A DNA stretch of 64,000 nucleotides from Rana temporaria (Eukaryota; Chordata; Amphibia; Anura; Ranidae): contig NC_053495.1 of the NCBI RefSeq assembly GCF_905171775.1, positions 105,133,409-105,197,408 on the forward strand. The letters run 5' to 3'. The notes below the pieces were generated by a model. It was given only the letters and a program-made list of their open reading frames with translations, was not told the origin of the DNA and did no database searches. The translations under genes were made by a program, and so were the position numbers. Of the stretch, positions 32,912 to 45,012 are shown one piece after another; the first letter of the stretch is position 1, and every line of letters begins with the position of its first letter.

Positions 32912-34224
32912 ATGACAGGCAGAGGCAGGTCACCCTGCAGGGGCCGTCGTGGTCGTGGTGCTGTGATTCCCTTTGGCCCTAGAATAATGCCCAGTGTTCA
33001 GAGGCCACGTACCCTGAACTCGAAAAGTTCTGAGGACATAGTTGACTGGCTAACACAGGACACCCAATCTTCTACAGGTTCCGCTCGGAACCTTGACGCA
33101 ATATCCTCCTTCAGCTCAGCTTCGGGCACCTCTCAAGTTACCACTCGCCCGCCTGCCGCCACCACCAACACTAGCACCACAGCTGCTTCACTTGATCTGT
33201 CAGAGGAGTTATTTACATATCAGTTGGAAGAAATGAGTGATGCGCAACCATTATTGCCAGAGGATGTAGATAAAAGGGATATGTCTCAGTCAGGCAGCAT
33301 TACACACATGGACGTACAGTGTGATGATGATGATGCTGTACCCGCTGCTGCTTCCTTTGCTGAGTTGTCAGATACAAGTGAAGCGGTTGATGATGACGAT
33401 GTGTCCGTGGATGTCACATGGGTGCCCGCTCGAAGAGAAGAACAGGGGGAAAGTTCAGATGGGGAGACAGAGAGGAGGAGGAGATGAGTTGGAAGCAGGG
33501 GGAGGTCGTCGCAAGGAGCTAGTGGCACAGTCAGACAGCATGTATCGGCACCCGGGGTCAGCCAGACAGCACGCCAATCAACGCATGCTATTGCCACCAC
33601 CAGAATGTTGTCATTGCAAAGCTCAGCAGTGTGGCATTTTTTTGTGTGTCTGCCTCTGATAACAGCGATGCCATTTGCAACCTGTGCCAAAAGAAACTGA
33701 GTCGTGGGAAATCCAACACCCACCTAGGTACAACTGCTTTGCGAAGGCACATGATCACACATCACAAACGCCTATGGGATCAACACATGATGACGAGTAC
33801 AAGCAGCACACAAGCTCAAAGCCACCATCCTCCTCCCGGTCCAGCATCTTCAGCCACATCAACCACTGCTGTCCTCCTTGCCCCCTCTCAACCATCCGCC
33901 ACTCCATCTCTCGCCTTGAGCAGTTCCTGCTCATCTGCCCACAGTCAGGTGTCTGTCAAGGACATGTTTGAGCGTAAGAAGCCAATGTCACAGAGTCACC
34001 CCCTTGACCGGCGTCTGACAGCTGGCTTTTCGGAACTCTTAGCCCGTCAGCTTTTACCATACAAGCTGGTGGAGTCTGAGGCCTTCAAAAAATTTGTAGC
34101 TATTGGGACACCGCAGTGGAAGGTACCCGGCCAAAATTTCTTTTCACAAAAGGCAATCCCCAACCTGTACTCTATTGTGCAAAAGGAAGTCATGGCATCC
34201 CTGGCACACAGTGTTGGACGCTAG
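32912..34224 (+). pseudogene. hAT transposase N-terminal part, BED finger
   Basis: The first open piece (32912-33487) begins MTGRGRSPCRGRRGRG, a basic Arg/Gly start, then a Ser/Thr-rich and acidic region without known fold. The second piece is open to 34224 and contains the BED zinc finger: VSASDNSDAICNLCQKK (C-x2-C) followed by TTALRRHMITHH (H-x-H). It then has a Ser-rich linker and FKKFVAIGTPQWKVPGQNFF, the start of the hAT catalytic region. The frame changes at a run of seven T (33637-33643), where the VWHFF of one frame joins the SASDN of the other; another break lies near 33487. It stops after SLAHSVGR, where a foreign block begins. Confidence 0.82.
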
Positions 34225-34845
34225 ACGATAGACGTGACCGGAAGTGACGCGGCACCCCGTCCGTCCAACCGGAAGTATTGTATCTGGCGTTGTTTGTTTT
34301 GATTGCCTGTAAGTGCATTTTTAGCCCTTATTAAAAAATTCCAATTCTTTGATGTACTTCACTATGGGAGTCCTTCTTATTTTTATCCTGCATTTGTGAC
34401 ATCCTACCTTATCCCCTGGGGAGTCTCCATCTTTGTGAAGACCAGTACTGTGCATCCAGCGGTGAGGATGCTATTCCTGGTATACACTCCATTAGAGGAT
34501 CCTCTTAAAGCTGTCTTCCCACGTCAGGGAGGTAAGCACTCTGTGAGCCCAGCTGTTGTGAGGATTTATCCACATCATCAGAACACTTGTTTATGGATGC
34601 TATTCATTTTATTTGGACACTTTGATCACATTTATATAGTTTGGTTCCACTTTGACCAATAGGTGTATTCTTAGTACACACTATTCTGGTGGTCTTATAT
34701 TCACTATTGGTATATGCCATTTATGGTTTATTTCAGTTTATTTGTTTGCACACTGGTATATTATTGTCTCTCACCATTCAGTGCAATTTGCGCTCATCAC
34801 CTGTTTATTCAAATTAAAAAGTATGCTTTACACAGCGTATAAGGG
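34225..34845. other. Block replacing the hAT catalytic core
   Basis: The transposase catalytic domain should lie here, but these ~620 bp do not read as transposase in any frame. The start (ACGATAGACGTGACCGGAAG ... CCGTCCGTCCAACCGGAAG) is GC-rich with short inverted words; the rest is T-rich. It is either an inserted unknown element or filler after an internal deletion. No flanking duplication was seen. Confidence 0.45.
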
Positions 34846-35329
34846 TGATGTCACAGCACAATGGGAATCTAACAGGGGAAGAGGTCAAAGTAATCCTCCT
34901 CCTACCACGACCACGCTGGCAAAGACAGGACGCTTTACAGATGTGTTGTTGATGGAGGACATGTGGAGCTTTTTAAGTCCTACGCATTGCCACAGCCCTT
35001 CGGGGTCCACCCTCAGAGAACGACTCGACCGACAGGTAGCAGACTACCTCGCCTTAACTGCAGATATCGACACTCTGAGGAGAGATGAACCTCTTGACTA
35101 CTGGGTGTGCAGGCTTGACCTGTGGCCTGAGCTATCCCAATTTGCGATAGAACTTCTGGCCTGCCCCGCTTCAAGTGTTCTTTCAGAAAGGACCTTCAGT
35201 GCAGCAGGAGGTATTGTCACTGAAAAGAGAAGTCGACTAGGTCAAAAAAGTCTAGATTACCTCACCTTTATTAAGATGAATGAGGCATGGATCTCGAAGG
35301 GACTGACAGTGGGCGATACATTTGACTAA
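34846..35329 (+). pseudogene. hAT transposase C-terminal dimerisation part
   Basis: This is the 3' fragment of the same transposase gene. It contains LDYWVCRLDLWPELSQFAIE, CPASSVLSERTFSAAGGIVT and RSRLGQKSLDYLTFIKMN, the conserved hAT C-terminal dimerisation motif (SVLSERTFSAAG) in its usual position before the stop at 35329. The catalytic centre between this and the BED part is missing, so no functional protein can be made. The stretch 35330-35916 is the 3' non-coding part of the hAT element. Confidence 0.85.
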
Positions 35330-35919
35330 AAAAGGCCTGATGAGATGAGCTGCTTTGGGCTAAAAATGGTCCACACGCTGCTGTATTTTATCTCTGCATG
35401 CCGGATGACTTGCGTGACTTATCCGCCACCAACTAGGGTTCAAGCCGCAATGTTTTAGTGCACTTACTGCCTGGAAAACATCAATTTTTCTGGTCGCAAC
35501 AATACCTTATTTTTCAGGCATGTGTACATGCCTAATTTTTCTGGCCTCTGGTGCTGCACTGTGGCTGCAAAAACAAAACAAAAAAAAAGGCACATACATG
35601 TGTCAAATAGTTACCTTGTTGTGGTGAAAAGGCTTGCGTATCACAATGAAGCGACCATCTCTATGAGTGTGTTGGCAATAGCAATGTTGGCACACCCCAG
35701 ATGATAAGGTCGTTGCTTCATTGTGAACAGACCAAAAGCGATCGACTGTATAATTTTGCATAGAAAAAACATACATTTTCTTTGTGATCATCTAAGGTGA
35801 TCATTAAAGCCTACTAGGCCAACAATGGGCCCACACTGCAGAATCATTGTTTTCTGGGTCACTTAACTGTCACTGAACTACCTCAGCACGACCATAGGCT
35901 TTGACAGTTTGATCTGTCA

Positions 35920-36339
35920 GGCCTTGTACACACGGTCGTTCCAAACCGATGAGAATGGTCCGACGGACCGTTTTCATCGGTTCACCGCTGAAGTGGCCTG
36001 ATGGTCTGATGTGCGTACACATCATCGTTCCAAAAAACGATCGGGTCAGAACGCGGTGACGTCAAACACACGACGTGCTGAATAAAATGAAGTTCAATGC
36101 TTCCAAGCATGTGTCGACTTGATTCTGAGCATGCGTGGGTTTTGAACCGATGCTTTTGTGTACTAACCATCAGTTTGGACCGATCAGGCAGCAGTCCATC
36201 GGTTCGGTTTTGAAGCATGTTTTAAAATTTTGGACCGAAGGAAAACAGACAGATGGGCTATACACACGGTCGGTTTGGACCGATGAAACTGAACCTCGGT
36301 CCATTCTCATCGGTTTTGTCCGACCGTGTGTACGGGGCC
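35920..36339. mobile_element. MITE, GGCC-GTACACACGG family
   Basis: GGCCTTGTACACACGGTCG at the left mirrors CGACCGTGTGTACGGGGCC at the right. TCA is directly repeated outside both ends (35917-35919, 36340-36342), consistent with the 3-bp duplications of PIF/Harbinger. The arms continue with CCGATGAGAATGG / CCATTCTCATCGG. Non-coding; inserted near the right end of the hAT. Confidence 0.85.
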
Positions 36340-37344
36340 TCAGAGTTTGGTCTGTCACTGTGAAGCGATCGTAACCCTTACACTACCTGATCGATACAAA
36401 ATCATACCTGATGTTTTAAAGCATGTTATTCCAAACAATTTAGTAATGTTAGGTGATTTATGCCCTTTATGGATTAAAACCCGACTCTGCGTCAACTACG
36501 TAATCTTCCATGAGAGTTTTGCCATGGATCCCCCTCCGGCATGCCACAGTCTAGGTGTTAGTCCCCTTGAAACAACTTTTCCATCACTATTGTGGTCAGA
36601 AAGAGTCCCCGTGTGTTTTAAAATTCGCTTGCCTATTGAAGTCTATGGCGGTCCGCCCGGTTCGCCCATTCGCGAACATTTGTGGAAGTTTGCGTTCGCC
36701 GTTAGCGAACGGAAAATTTTAGGTTTGCGACATCACTAGTGGCGTGTACTGCATCATGTCACTGATGCATGGAAAAACAAATGTGTATGATCTAATGCCC
36801 CGTACACATGACCGTTTTTCATGACGTGAAAAATGCCATTTTTTAAAATGGTCATTAAAAACGATCGTGTGTAGGCTGAAGAGCATTTTTCTCACCGTGA
36901 AAAATGGCCATTAAAAATGTTCTAAATGTTCTAAAACATGTTCTAAATTTTCGTTAAAGCCTACACACGTCGTGAAAAATGGTCGTGTGTAGGCTTTAAC
37001 CAGTTGGTAACCGCCCTATAGCCAAAATACGGCTACAGAGCGGTTCCTTAACTCTAGGAGGGCGTCAATGTACGTCCTCCCAGAGAGTGAGTTGTGCGCG
37101 CCCGAGCGGGCGCGCGCACGCGATCGCCGGTGCTTGCCGGGTCTACGGGACCCGCAGCAACAGCACTCGCGGTAAGGAGCCAATGGAAGCGGCTCCTTAC
37201 CACGTGATCGCGCCGTCCAATGACGGCGCGAACACAATTGTAAACAAACCCTGCGGCTGGGTCACCTGCAGGTCATCTCTCTCCTCTCCTCACACCGTTG
37301 CAGCGTGAGAGAAGAGGAGAGAGATTTTTTTGAATAAAAGTAAG

Positions 37345-38400
37345 TGCCAGCAGTGCCCAGCAGTGCCCAGCAGTGCCCAGCAGTGCCCCATCTGTTCCCC
37401 AGCAGTGCCATCTGTACCCCAGGCAGTGCCATCTGTACCCCAGGCAGTGCCATCTGTGCCCCACTAGTGCCATATGTGCCCCACTAGTGCCATCTGTGCC
37501 CCACTAGTGCCATCTGTGCCACCTGTGCCCCACCAGTGCCCCACCAGTGCCACCTGTCCTACACCAGTGCACACCAGTGCCACAACAGTGCCACAACACT
37601 GCCACATCAGTGCCACAACACTGCCACATCAGTGCCACCTGTGCCCATAAGTGCCACCTGTGCCCATAAGTGCCAATCAGTGCCGCCTGTGCCCACGAGT
37701 GCCGCCTGTGCCCACGAGTGCTGCCTGTGCCCACGAGTGCCGCCTGTGCCACACCAGTGCCGCCTGTGCCACACCAGTGCTGCCTGTGCCACACCAGTGC
37801 CGCCTGTACCAAACCAGTGCCGCACCAGTGTCATCTGAGCCACACCAGTGCCACACCAGTGTCATCTGAGCCACATCAGTGCCGCCTGTGCCCATCAGTG
37901 CCACCTGTGCCCATCAGTGCCGCCTGTGCCCATCAGTGCCGCCTGTGCCACACCAGTGCCGCCTGTACCAAACCAGTGCCGCCTGTACCAAACCAGTGCC
38001 GCACCAGTGTCATCTGAGCCACACCAGTGCCACACCAGTGTCATCTGAGCCCCATCAGTGCCCCCTGTGCCCATCAGTGCCACCTGTGCCCATCAGTGCC
38101 ACCTGTGCCCATCAGTGCTCATCTGCACCCCACCAGTGCTCATCTGCACCCCACCAGTGCTGCCTGTGCCCCACCAGTGCCATCTGTGCCCCACCAGTGC
38201 CATCTGTGCCCACCAGTGCCACACCAGTTCCACCTGCACCACTGCAGTGACGCCTGTGCCCACCAGTGCCGCCTGCTAATCAGTGACCACAGAGCCACAG
38301 CAGTGCAACCAGAGCCACACCAGTGCCACATTTGCCCATCAGTTACACCTGCGCCACTGCAGTGCCACTAGTGCCCACCAGTGTTCTGCAGTCCAGCCTC
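37345..38400 (+). repeat. CAGTGCC minisatellite upstream of transposase
   Basis: Roughly 1 kb of 10- to 21-bp units built on CAGTGCC followed by CCTGTGCCCAT, ATCTGTGCCCCAC or GCCTGTGCCACAC variants. It starts as (CCCAGCAGTG)n and runs to just before the transposase start codon. Open frames across it in all phases are consequences of the repetition. Confidence 0.9.
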
Positions 38401-38413
38401 ACTAGCCACCAGT

Positions 38414-40344
38414 ATGGCAAAAATTTTTTTTACCACCGAGCAGGCCTTCCAGAAACTATGGGCGTCTGATGACAGCTGCGAGGAGTCTCTGTCCGATTCC
38501 GATTCGGCCTATGAGCCCGTAACAGGAAGCGGGTCTGATACGGATTCAGAGGAGGAACCTGTGCCCGTTAAAAGAAGGCGTTCTGGCGTGGAGCAGCCTA
38601 CTACTAGTGCAGTGCCGTCCACCTCGCGAGCAGTGCCGTCCACCTCGCGAGCAGTGCCGTCCACCTCGCGAGCAGTGCCGTCCACCTCGCAAGCAGTGCC
38701 GTCCACCCCGCAAGCAGTGCCGTCCACCCCGCAAGCAGTGCCGTCCACCCCGCAAGCAGTGCAACAAAGGTCAGGCACCAGTAGGGTGTCCTCTCTGCCC
38801 CAAAGGGATAGGGGCCATGCCAGCCTTCCCTATGGCCTTCAAAACCCCCTGTGGCTGCCTTCGAATTCTGGAGCATCAAGTATCCCCCCTTTCACCGCCC
38901 AACCAGGTGTACAGGTGAACACCGATAATTTTGACATGATTGATTTTTTTCATTTAGTTTTTACAGAAGAATTATTGTCATCTATTGTGGCCCAGTGCAA
39001 CCTCTACGCTCAGCAATTTATTGTAAGCAACCCCGATTCCAGCTATGCCCGCCCCTTTGCGTGGAGAGACCTGACCGTAGAGGAGTTTAAAATATTCTTA
39101 GGCCTGACCTTCAATATGGGTCTCTCAAAAAAAAACAAAGGGTACTCCTATTGGTCTACCAAAGCCATCCACCACATGCCCGTCTTCTCATCCCGTATGC
39201 CCAGATCCCGATACTTTATTATTCTACGATTCCTCCACTTCAATGACAACACCCAGTGCCCTCCCCGAAATGACCCTGCTTTTGACAAATTATTTAAAAT
39301 TCGGCCACTTCTAAAAAAAAATTCTGAAAAATTCCCCCAGTTATATACCCCTCAACAAAATATATCAATAAATGAGTCCCTTGTGAAATTCCACGGCAGG
39401 CTGGGCATCAAACAATTCATCCCCAGCAAAAGGGCCCGATATGGGGTGAAGATGTACAAACTGTGTGACCGAGACACGGGGTACATCTACTCCTTCATTG
39501 TATACGAAGGGAAGGACTCCCAACTACATCCCCCCGAATGCCCCGAATACATCAGAACAAGTGGAAAAGTCGTCTGGGAGCTCATCTATCCACTACTTGG
39601 AAAAGGATACCACCTTTACGTGGACAATTTTTATACCAGCTTGCCCCTGTTTAGAAATCTTTACCGGAGAGACACCCCAGCATGTGGCACAGTGAGAATA
39701 AACAGAAAGGGCTTCCCCCAAAAATTGTTGAGAAGCTGAGACGAGGAGAGACGACGTCTTTACGGAACCAGGAGCTATTGGCTGTCAAGTGGAGGGACAG
39801 ACGAGATGTCCACATGCTCACCACCATCCACAATGACACCTACGTGGAAGTCCCCAAAAGAAGCGGCCCAGTGCAGAAACCATCTTGTGTCTACGATTAC
39901 AATTTATTTATGGGTGGCGTAGACTTCAATGACCAGATGATTGAACCCTATCTTCCCTCCCGAAAATCCCGTCATTGGTATAAAAAAGTGTCCATTTACT
40001 TTTTCAGTTTGGCCTTCTATAACTCTTATGTTATCTACAAAAAAGCAACACAGAATCCCGTTCCATATCTACTCTACCAAGAAGACGTTATCACCGCCCT
40101 TTTGTTCCCTGAAATGCCACCAGACATTCTTCGCACTGATTGCGTGAGCAGACTTCACGAACGGCACTTTCCTGACAAAATCCCCCCCCGTCGAACAGGT
40201 GCAGCCCATCAGAAGAAATGCCGGGTGTGCGCCAGAGGAGGAGTCAGAAGAGACACAACAGTTTATTGTCCCGATTGTCCCTCCCAACCAGGCCTCTGTT
40301 TAGGTGCATGTTTCCGCCGTTACCACACTATTGAAAATTATTAG
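38414..40344 (+). pseudogene. piggyBac transposase, one frameshift
   Basis: The enzyme excises and inserts the element at TTAA. The frame is open from 38381; I prefer the Met at 38414 (MAKIFFTTEQAF), because the preceding codons lie in the minisatellite tail. An acidic N-terminus and a seven-fold AVPSTSR-type repeat precede the DDE domain. That domain shows FKIFLGLTFNMGL, YWSTKAIHHMPVFSSRM, the first Asp in KLCDRDTGY, the second in YVDNFYTSLPL, and the third in GGVDFNDQM. A Cys-rich C-terminal finger (CRVCARGG ... CPDCPSQPGLCLGACF) ends at 40344. A one-base loss near 39705-39716 shifts the frame after INRKG. All three catalytic Asp are visible, so the frameshift is the main lesion. Confidence 0.92.
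38609..38755 (+). repeat. 21-bp coding repeat in transposase
   Basis: Seven head-to-tail copies of GCAGTGCCGTCCACCTCGCGA and variants encode AVPSTSR/AVPSTSQ/AVPSTPQ in frame. The last four copies drift together (CTCGCAA, CCCGCAA), suggesting stepwise duplication. The unit contains CAGTGCC, the core of the untranslated minisatellite upstream. Confidence 0.92.
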
Positions 40345-41144
40345 GTAAACAAAATTCAAATTCCCTGTCATTTTCCTCCACACCCCTTATGCCACTGCAC
40401 TCTACATACCTCTGCCTTCTCCGGAACCGACCCTGGACTGTTATACGACCACGATTTTGCCTAATGCTAAAAATACCTCTGCTTTCTCTGGAACTGACCC
40501 TGGCTTGTTATACGACCACGCTTCTGCCTAACGCTTAACTGTACCTACCTCTGCCTGCTCTGGAATTGACCCTGGACTGTTTGACCACGTTTTTTGCCTG
40601 CCCCTTGGATTGATCTTTTACCCTGCTATGCTAGTGGGAACACAGGGGTCTCACACATGTGAGGGGCTCCAGAATTGTTTTTCTGGATGAAAAAACTAAT
40701 TTTTTAGTTTTCTCATTCCCAGATTAGGGTCTGGTTGCTCGGAGGCTTCAAAGAGATTTGGGTGGGAGAAGCCTCTACCCCTGTCCCAATTCTTTCCTGG
40801 CCTTACTACCAGGACCAATATTTTGGCACTGCTGGCTATGTACCGACTATGAACAATATTCCTGCCTGGACAATTCCATTCATTGTCGCTGACCACGTCC
40901 CTGTCTGCTGCCTGGATCAGGGCTCTCCTCCTGTGGACAATTGCACTACTAAAAACACAGGTAATCCTTTTTTTTTTGTACCCATTACTCAGCAGAATGT
41001 ATTTTAGGGTGTAACTCTTGGTATGTACATGCTGTGTTAGAAATATGAAGGGCCTTCAAAAATGTGATAGATTGTAAGGAAATTGGATGTGTAATTTGTG
41101 TCCCTACAACACCTGATGGTGCTTCTTGGATGTTGGGTCTCTAT

Positions 41145-43980
41145 GTGGCCAGGCTGTGTAAAAGTCTCACACATGTGGTATCGCCATACTCAGGAGGAGC
41201 AGCAGAATATATTTTGGGGTGTAATTTTTGCTATGTACATGCTATGTGTTGGAAATATCCTATAAATGGACAACTTTGTGTAAAAAAAATGCGTTTTCAT
41301 TTTTTTTCCACATTTTCCAAAAACATCTGCAAAAAAATGAACTGTTCAAAAGACTCATTATGCTTAATAGATTATACGTTAGGGTGTTAGCTTTCCAAAA
41401 TGGGGTCACTTTGTGGGCGTTTCCATTGTCCTGGTGCTCCAGGGCCTTCAAAAGTGTAATAGGTGGTTGAGAGATTAGATGTGTAATTTATGCTCCTAGA
41501 ATGCTTGAAGTTGCTACTTCGGTGTTGGGCCTCTGTATGTGGCCACGCTGTGTAAAAGTCTCACACATGTGGTATCGCTATACTCAGGAGGAGCAGCAGA
41601 ATATATTTTGGGGTGTAATTTTTGCTATGTATATGCTATGTGTTGGAAATATCCTATAAATGGACAACTTTGTGTAAAAAAAATGCGTTTTCATTTTTTT
41701 TCCACATTTTCCAAAAACATCTGCAAAAAAATGAACTGTTCAAAAGACTCATTATGCCTCATAGATTATACGTTGGGGTGTTAGCTTTCCAAAATGGGGT
41801 CACTTTGTGGGCGTTTCCATTGTCCTGGTGCTCCAGGGCCTTCAAAAGTGTAATAGGTGGTTGAGAGATTAGATGTGTAATTTATGCTCCTAGAATGCTT
41901 GAAGTTGCTACTTCGGTGTTGGGCCTCTGTATGTGGTCACGCTGTGTAAAAGTCTCACACATGTGGTATCGCTATACTCAGGAGGAGCAGCAGAATATAT
42001 TTTGTGGTGTAATTTTTGCTATGTATATGCTATGTGTTGGAAATATCCTATAAATGGACAACTTTGTGTAAAAAAAATGCGTTTTCATTTTTTTTCCACA
42101 TTTTCCAAAAACATCTGCAAAAAAATGAACTGTTCAAAAGACTCATTATGCCTCATAGATTATACGTTGGGGTGTTAGCTTTCCAAAATGGGGTCACTTT
42201 GTGGGCGTTTCCATTGTCCTGGTGCTCCAGGGCCTTCAAAAGTGTAATAGGTGGTTGAGAGATTAGATGTGTAATTTATGCTCCTAGAATGCTTGAAGTT
42301 GCTACTTCGGTGTTGGGCCTCTGTATGTGGCCACGCTGTGTAAAAGTCTCACACATGTGGTATCGCCATACTCAGGAGGAGCAGCAGAATATATTTTGGG
42401 GTGTAATTTTTGCTATGTACATGCTATGTGTTGGAAATATCCTATAAATGGACAACTTTGTGTAAAAAAAATGCGTTTTAATTTTTTTTCCACATTTTCC
42501 AAAAACATCTGCAAAAAAATGAACTGTTCAAAAGACTCATTATGCCTCATAGATTATACATTGGGGTGTTAGCTTTCCAAAATGGGGTCACTTTGTGGGC
42601 GTTTCCATTGTCCTGGTGCTCCAGGGCCTTCAAAAGTGTAATAGGTGGTTGAGAGATTAGATGTGTAATTTATGCTCCTAGAATGCTTGAAGTTGCTACT
42701 TCGGTGTTGGGCCTCTGTATGTGGCCACGCTGTGTAAAAGTCTCACACATGTGGTATCGCTATACTCAGGAGGAGCAGCAGAATATATTTTGGGTTGTAA
42801 TTTTTGCTATGTATATGCTATGTGTTGGAAATATCCTATAAATGGACAACTTTGTGTAAAAAAAATGCGTTTTCATTTTTTTCCCACATTTTCCAAAAAC
42901 ATCTGCAAAAAAATGAACTGTTCAAAAGACTCATTATGCCTCATAGATTATACGTTGGGGTGTTAGCTTTCCAAAATGGGGTCACTTTGTGGGCGTTTCC
43001 ATTGTCCTGGTGCTCCAGGGCCTTCAAAAGTGTAATAGGTGGTTGAGAGATTAGATGTGTAATTTATGCTCCTAGAATGCTTGAAGTTGCTACTTCGGTG
43101 TTGGGCCTCTGTATGTGGCCACACTGTGTAAAAGTCTCACACATGTGGTATCGCCATACTCAGGAGGAGCAGCAGAATACATTTTGGGGTGTAATTTTTG
43201 CTATGTACATGCTATGTGTTGGAAATATCCTATAAATGGACAACTTTGTGTAAAAAAAATGCGTTTTCATTTTTTTTCCACATTTTCCAAAAACATCTGC
43301 AAAAAAATGAACTGTTCAAAAGACTCATTATGCCTCATAGATTATACGTTGGGGTGTTAGCTTTCCAAAATGGGGTCACTTTGTGGGCGTTTCCATTGTC
43401 CTGGTGCTCCAGGGCCTTCAAAAGTGTAATAGGTGGTTGAGAGATTAGATGTGTAATTTATGCTCCTAGAATGCTTGAAGTTGCTACTTCGGTGTTGGGC
43501 CTCTGTATGTGGCCACGCTGTGTAAAAGTCTCACACATGTGGTATCGCCATACTCAGGAGGAGCAGCAGAATATATTTTGGGGTGTAATTTTTGCTATGT
43601 ACATGCTATGTGTTGGAAATATCCTATAAATGGACAACTTTGTGTAAAAAAAATGCGTTTTAATTTTTTTTCCACATTTTCCAAAAACATCTGCAAAAAA
43701 ATGAACTGTTCAAAAGACTCATTATGCCTCATAGATTATACATTGGGGTGTTAGCTTTCCAAAATGGGGTCACTTTGTGGGCGTTTCCATTGTCCTGGTG
43801 CTCCAGGGCCTTCAAAAGTGTAATAGGTGGTTGAGAGATTAGATGTGTAATTTATGCTCCTAGAATGCTTGAAGTTGCTACTTCGGTGTTGGGCCTCTGT
43901 ATGTGGCCACGCTGTGTAAAAGTCTCACACATGTGGTATCGCCATACTCAGGAGGAGCAGCAGAATATATTTTGGGGTGT
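41145..43980 (+). repeat. 394-bp macrosatellite, seven copies
   Basis: Seven complete units of 394 bp start at 41145, 41539, 41933, 42327, 42721, 43115 and 43509, and a partial eighth starts at 43903. Neighbouring units differ by only a few bases. Units 4 and 7 share private variants (GCGTTTTAATTTT; ATTATACATTGG), while units 2, 3 and 5 share CGCTATACTCAGG and GCTATGTATATGC. Each unit contains an ~80-residue open frame on the + strand, but 394 is not divisible by three and no family resemblance was seen. Confidence 0.95.
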
Positions 43981-45012
43981 CATTTGTGGAATATACATGC
44001 CATGTGAGAGAAATAACCTGTTATAATGACAATATTGGTATGAAAAAAAAAAAAAAAATCTTAATTTTGCAAATAATTGTGGGAACAAATGACAACTTCA
44101 AAAAACTAACTATGACTCTTACTAACTACCTTGGAATGTCTACTTTCCAAAAAGGGGTCATTTGGGGGGTATTTGTACTTTATTGGCTTGTTAGGGTCTC
44201 AAGAAATGAGAGAAGCTGTCAGTACTTCAGGTGTGATCAAATTGTTCAATTTTCAGAAATTGGTACCAAAGCTTGTAGACCCTATAACTTTCACCCAGAC
44301 TAAATAATATCCAATTTTTTTTTTTTTTTTTACCAAAAATATGTAGCAGTATGCATTTTAGTATGAGGAAAATTACTTTTTTACAAAATGATATGATAGA
44401 AATGAAGAAAAATTCATTTTTTTACAAAATTTTCGTTCTTTTTTCATTAATAGCGGGGAAAAAAAAAACGCAGAGGTGATCAAATACCACCAAAAGAAAG
44501 CTCTATTTGTGGGGAAAAAAGGACAAAAATGTCATTTGGTTACAGTGTTGTATGACTGAGTTATTGTCATTCAAAACGTGAGAGCACCGAAAGCTGAAAA
44601 TTGGTCTGGTTATTAAGGGTGTTTAAGTGCCCAGTTGTCAAGTGGTTAACCACGTGAAAAAAACGTGCATGCTCAAAAGCAAGTTATGAGATGGGAGCAC
44701 TCGTTCTGGTAAAACTAGCATTTGTAATGGAGATAGCACATTCATCACACTGTAACAGACTGAAAAGCACGAAGACTGAAAAGCGTGAATCGTCTCTCAC
44801 CAAACTTTTACTAACACAAAATCATCAAAAGCAGCCCAAAGGGTGGAGCCATCTGATTGGAACTTCCCCTTTATAGTGCCGTCGTACGTGTTGTACGTCA
44901 CCGCGCTTTGCTCAAGCATTTTTTTCACGATCGTGTGTATGCAAGGCAGGCTTGACAAGAATCACGTTGTTTTTTCTAGGACATTAAAAATGGTCGTGTG
45001 TATGTGGCTTTA

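Larger units (their letters stand above)
23583..36738 (+). mobile_element. 13-kb hAT transposon carrying nested elements
   Basis: The left end TAGAGATGTCCAGAACT and the right end AGGTTTGCGACATCACTA form an imperfect inverted repeat. They are flanked by GTGGTGTG (23575-23582) and GTGGCGTG (36739-36746), an 8-bp duplication with one difference, as for hAT. Subterminal sequence contains several GTTCGC/GCGAAC words on both sides. The element encodes a BED-finger transposase remnant and a long subterminal tandem array. It contains LINE B (24421-31643), an unrelated or replaced block (34225-34845) and a MITE (35920-36339). It lies in the Gypsy gag/pro region. Confidence 0.85.
37000..44645 (+). mobile_element. 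7.6-kb piggyBac element
   Basis: TTAA flanks both ends (36996-36999, 44646-44649). The termini CCAGTTGGTAACCGCCC and CCCAGTTGTCAAGTGG are imperfect inverted repeats. It encodes a piggyBac transposase with one frameshift. Known autonomous piggyBac elements are about 2.5 kb. This one is inflated by a minisatellite (37345-38400), a coding repeat (38609-38755) and a 394-bp macrosatellite (41145-43980). The stretches 37000-37344, 40345-41144 and 43981-44645 are otherwise non-coding subterminal sequence. Confidence 0.88.
36796..45012. mobile_element. GTACACA-type MITE split by piggyBac
   Basis: TGCCCCGTACACATGACCGT at 36796 is related to the complement of AATGGTCGTGTGTATGTGGC near 45,008. The halves (36796-36995 and 44650-45012) share GTGAAAAATGG and CGTGTGTAGGCTT words. 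The piggyBac element sits between them. The boundaries are approximate, and I could not settle the target duplication. To its left, 36747-36795 is Gypsy sequence. Confidence 0.65.

Noticed and set aside
33631..34224. Host ZBED-type gene
   Set aside because: The BED finger lies between hAT ends with an 8-bp duplication and is followed by a broken transposase, so it belongs to the transposon.
41064..43754. Repeated ~80-codon open frames, each with the same Cys-rich protein
   Set aside because: They recur only because the 394-bp unit recurs; the unit length is not a multiple of three and upstream signals are absent.
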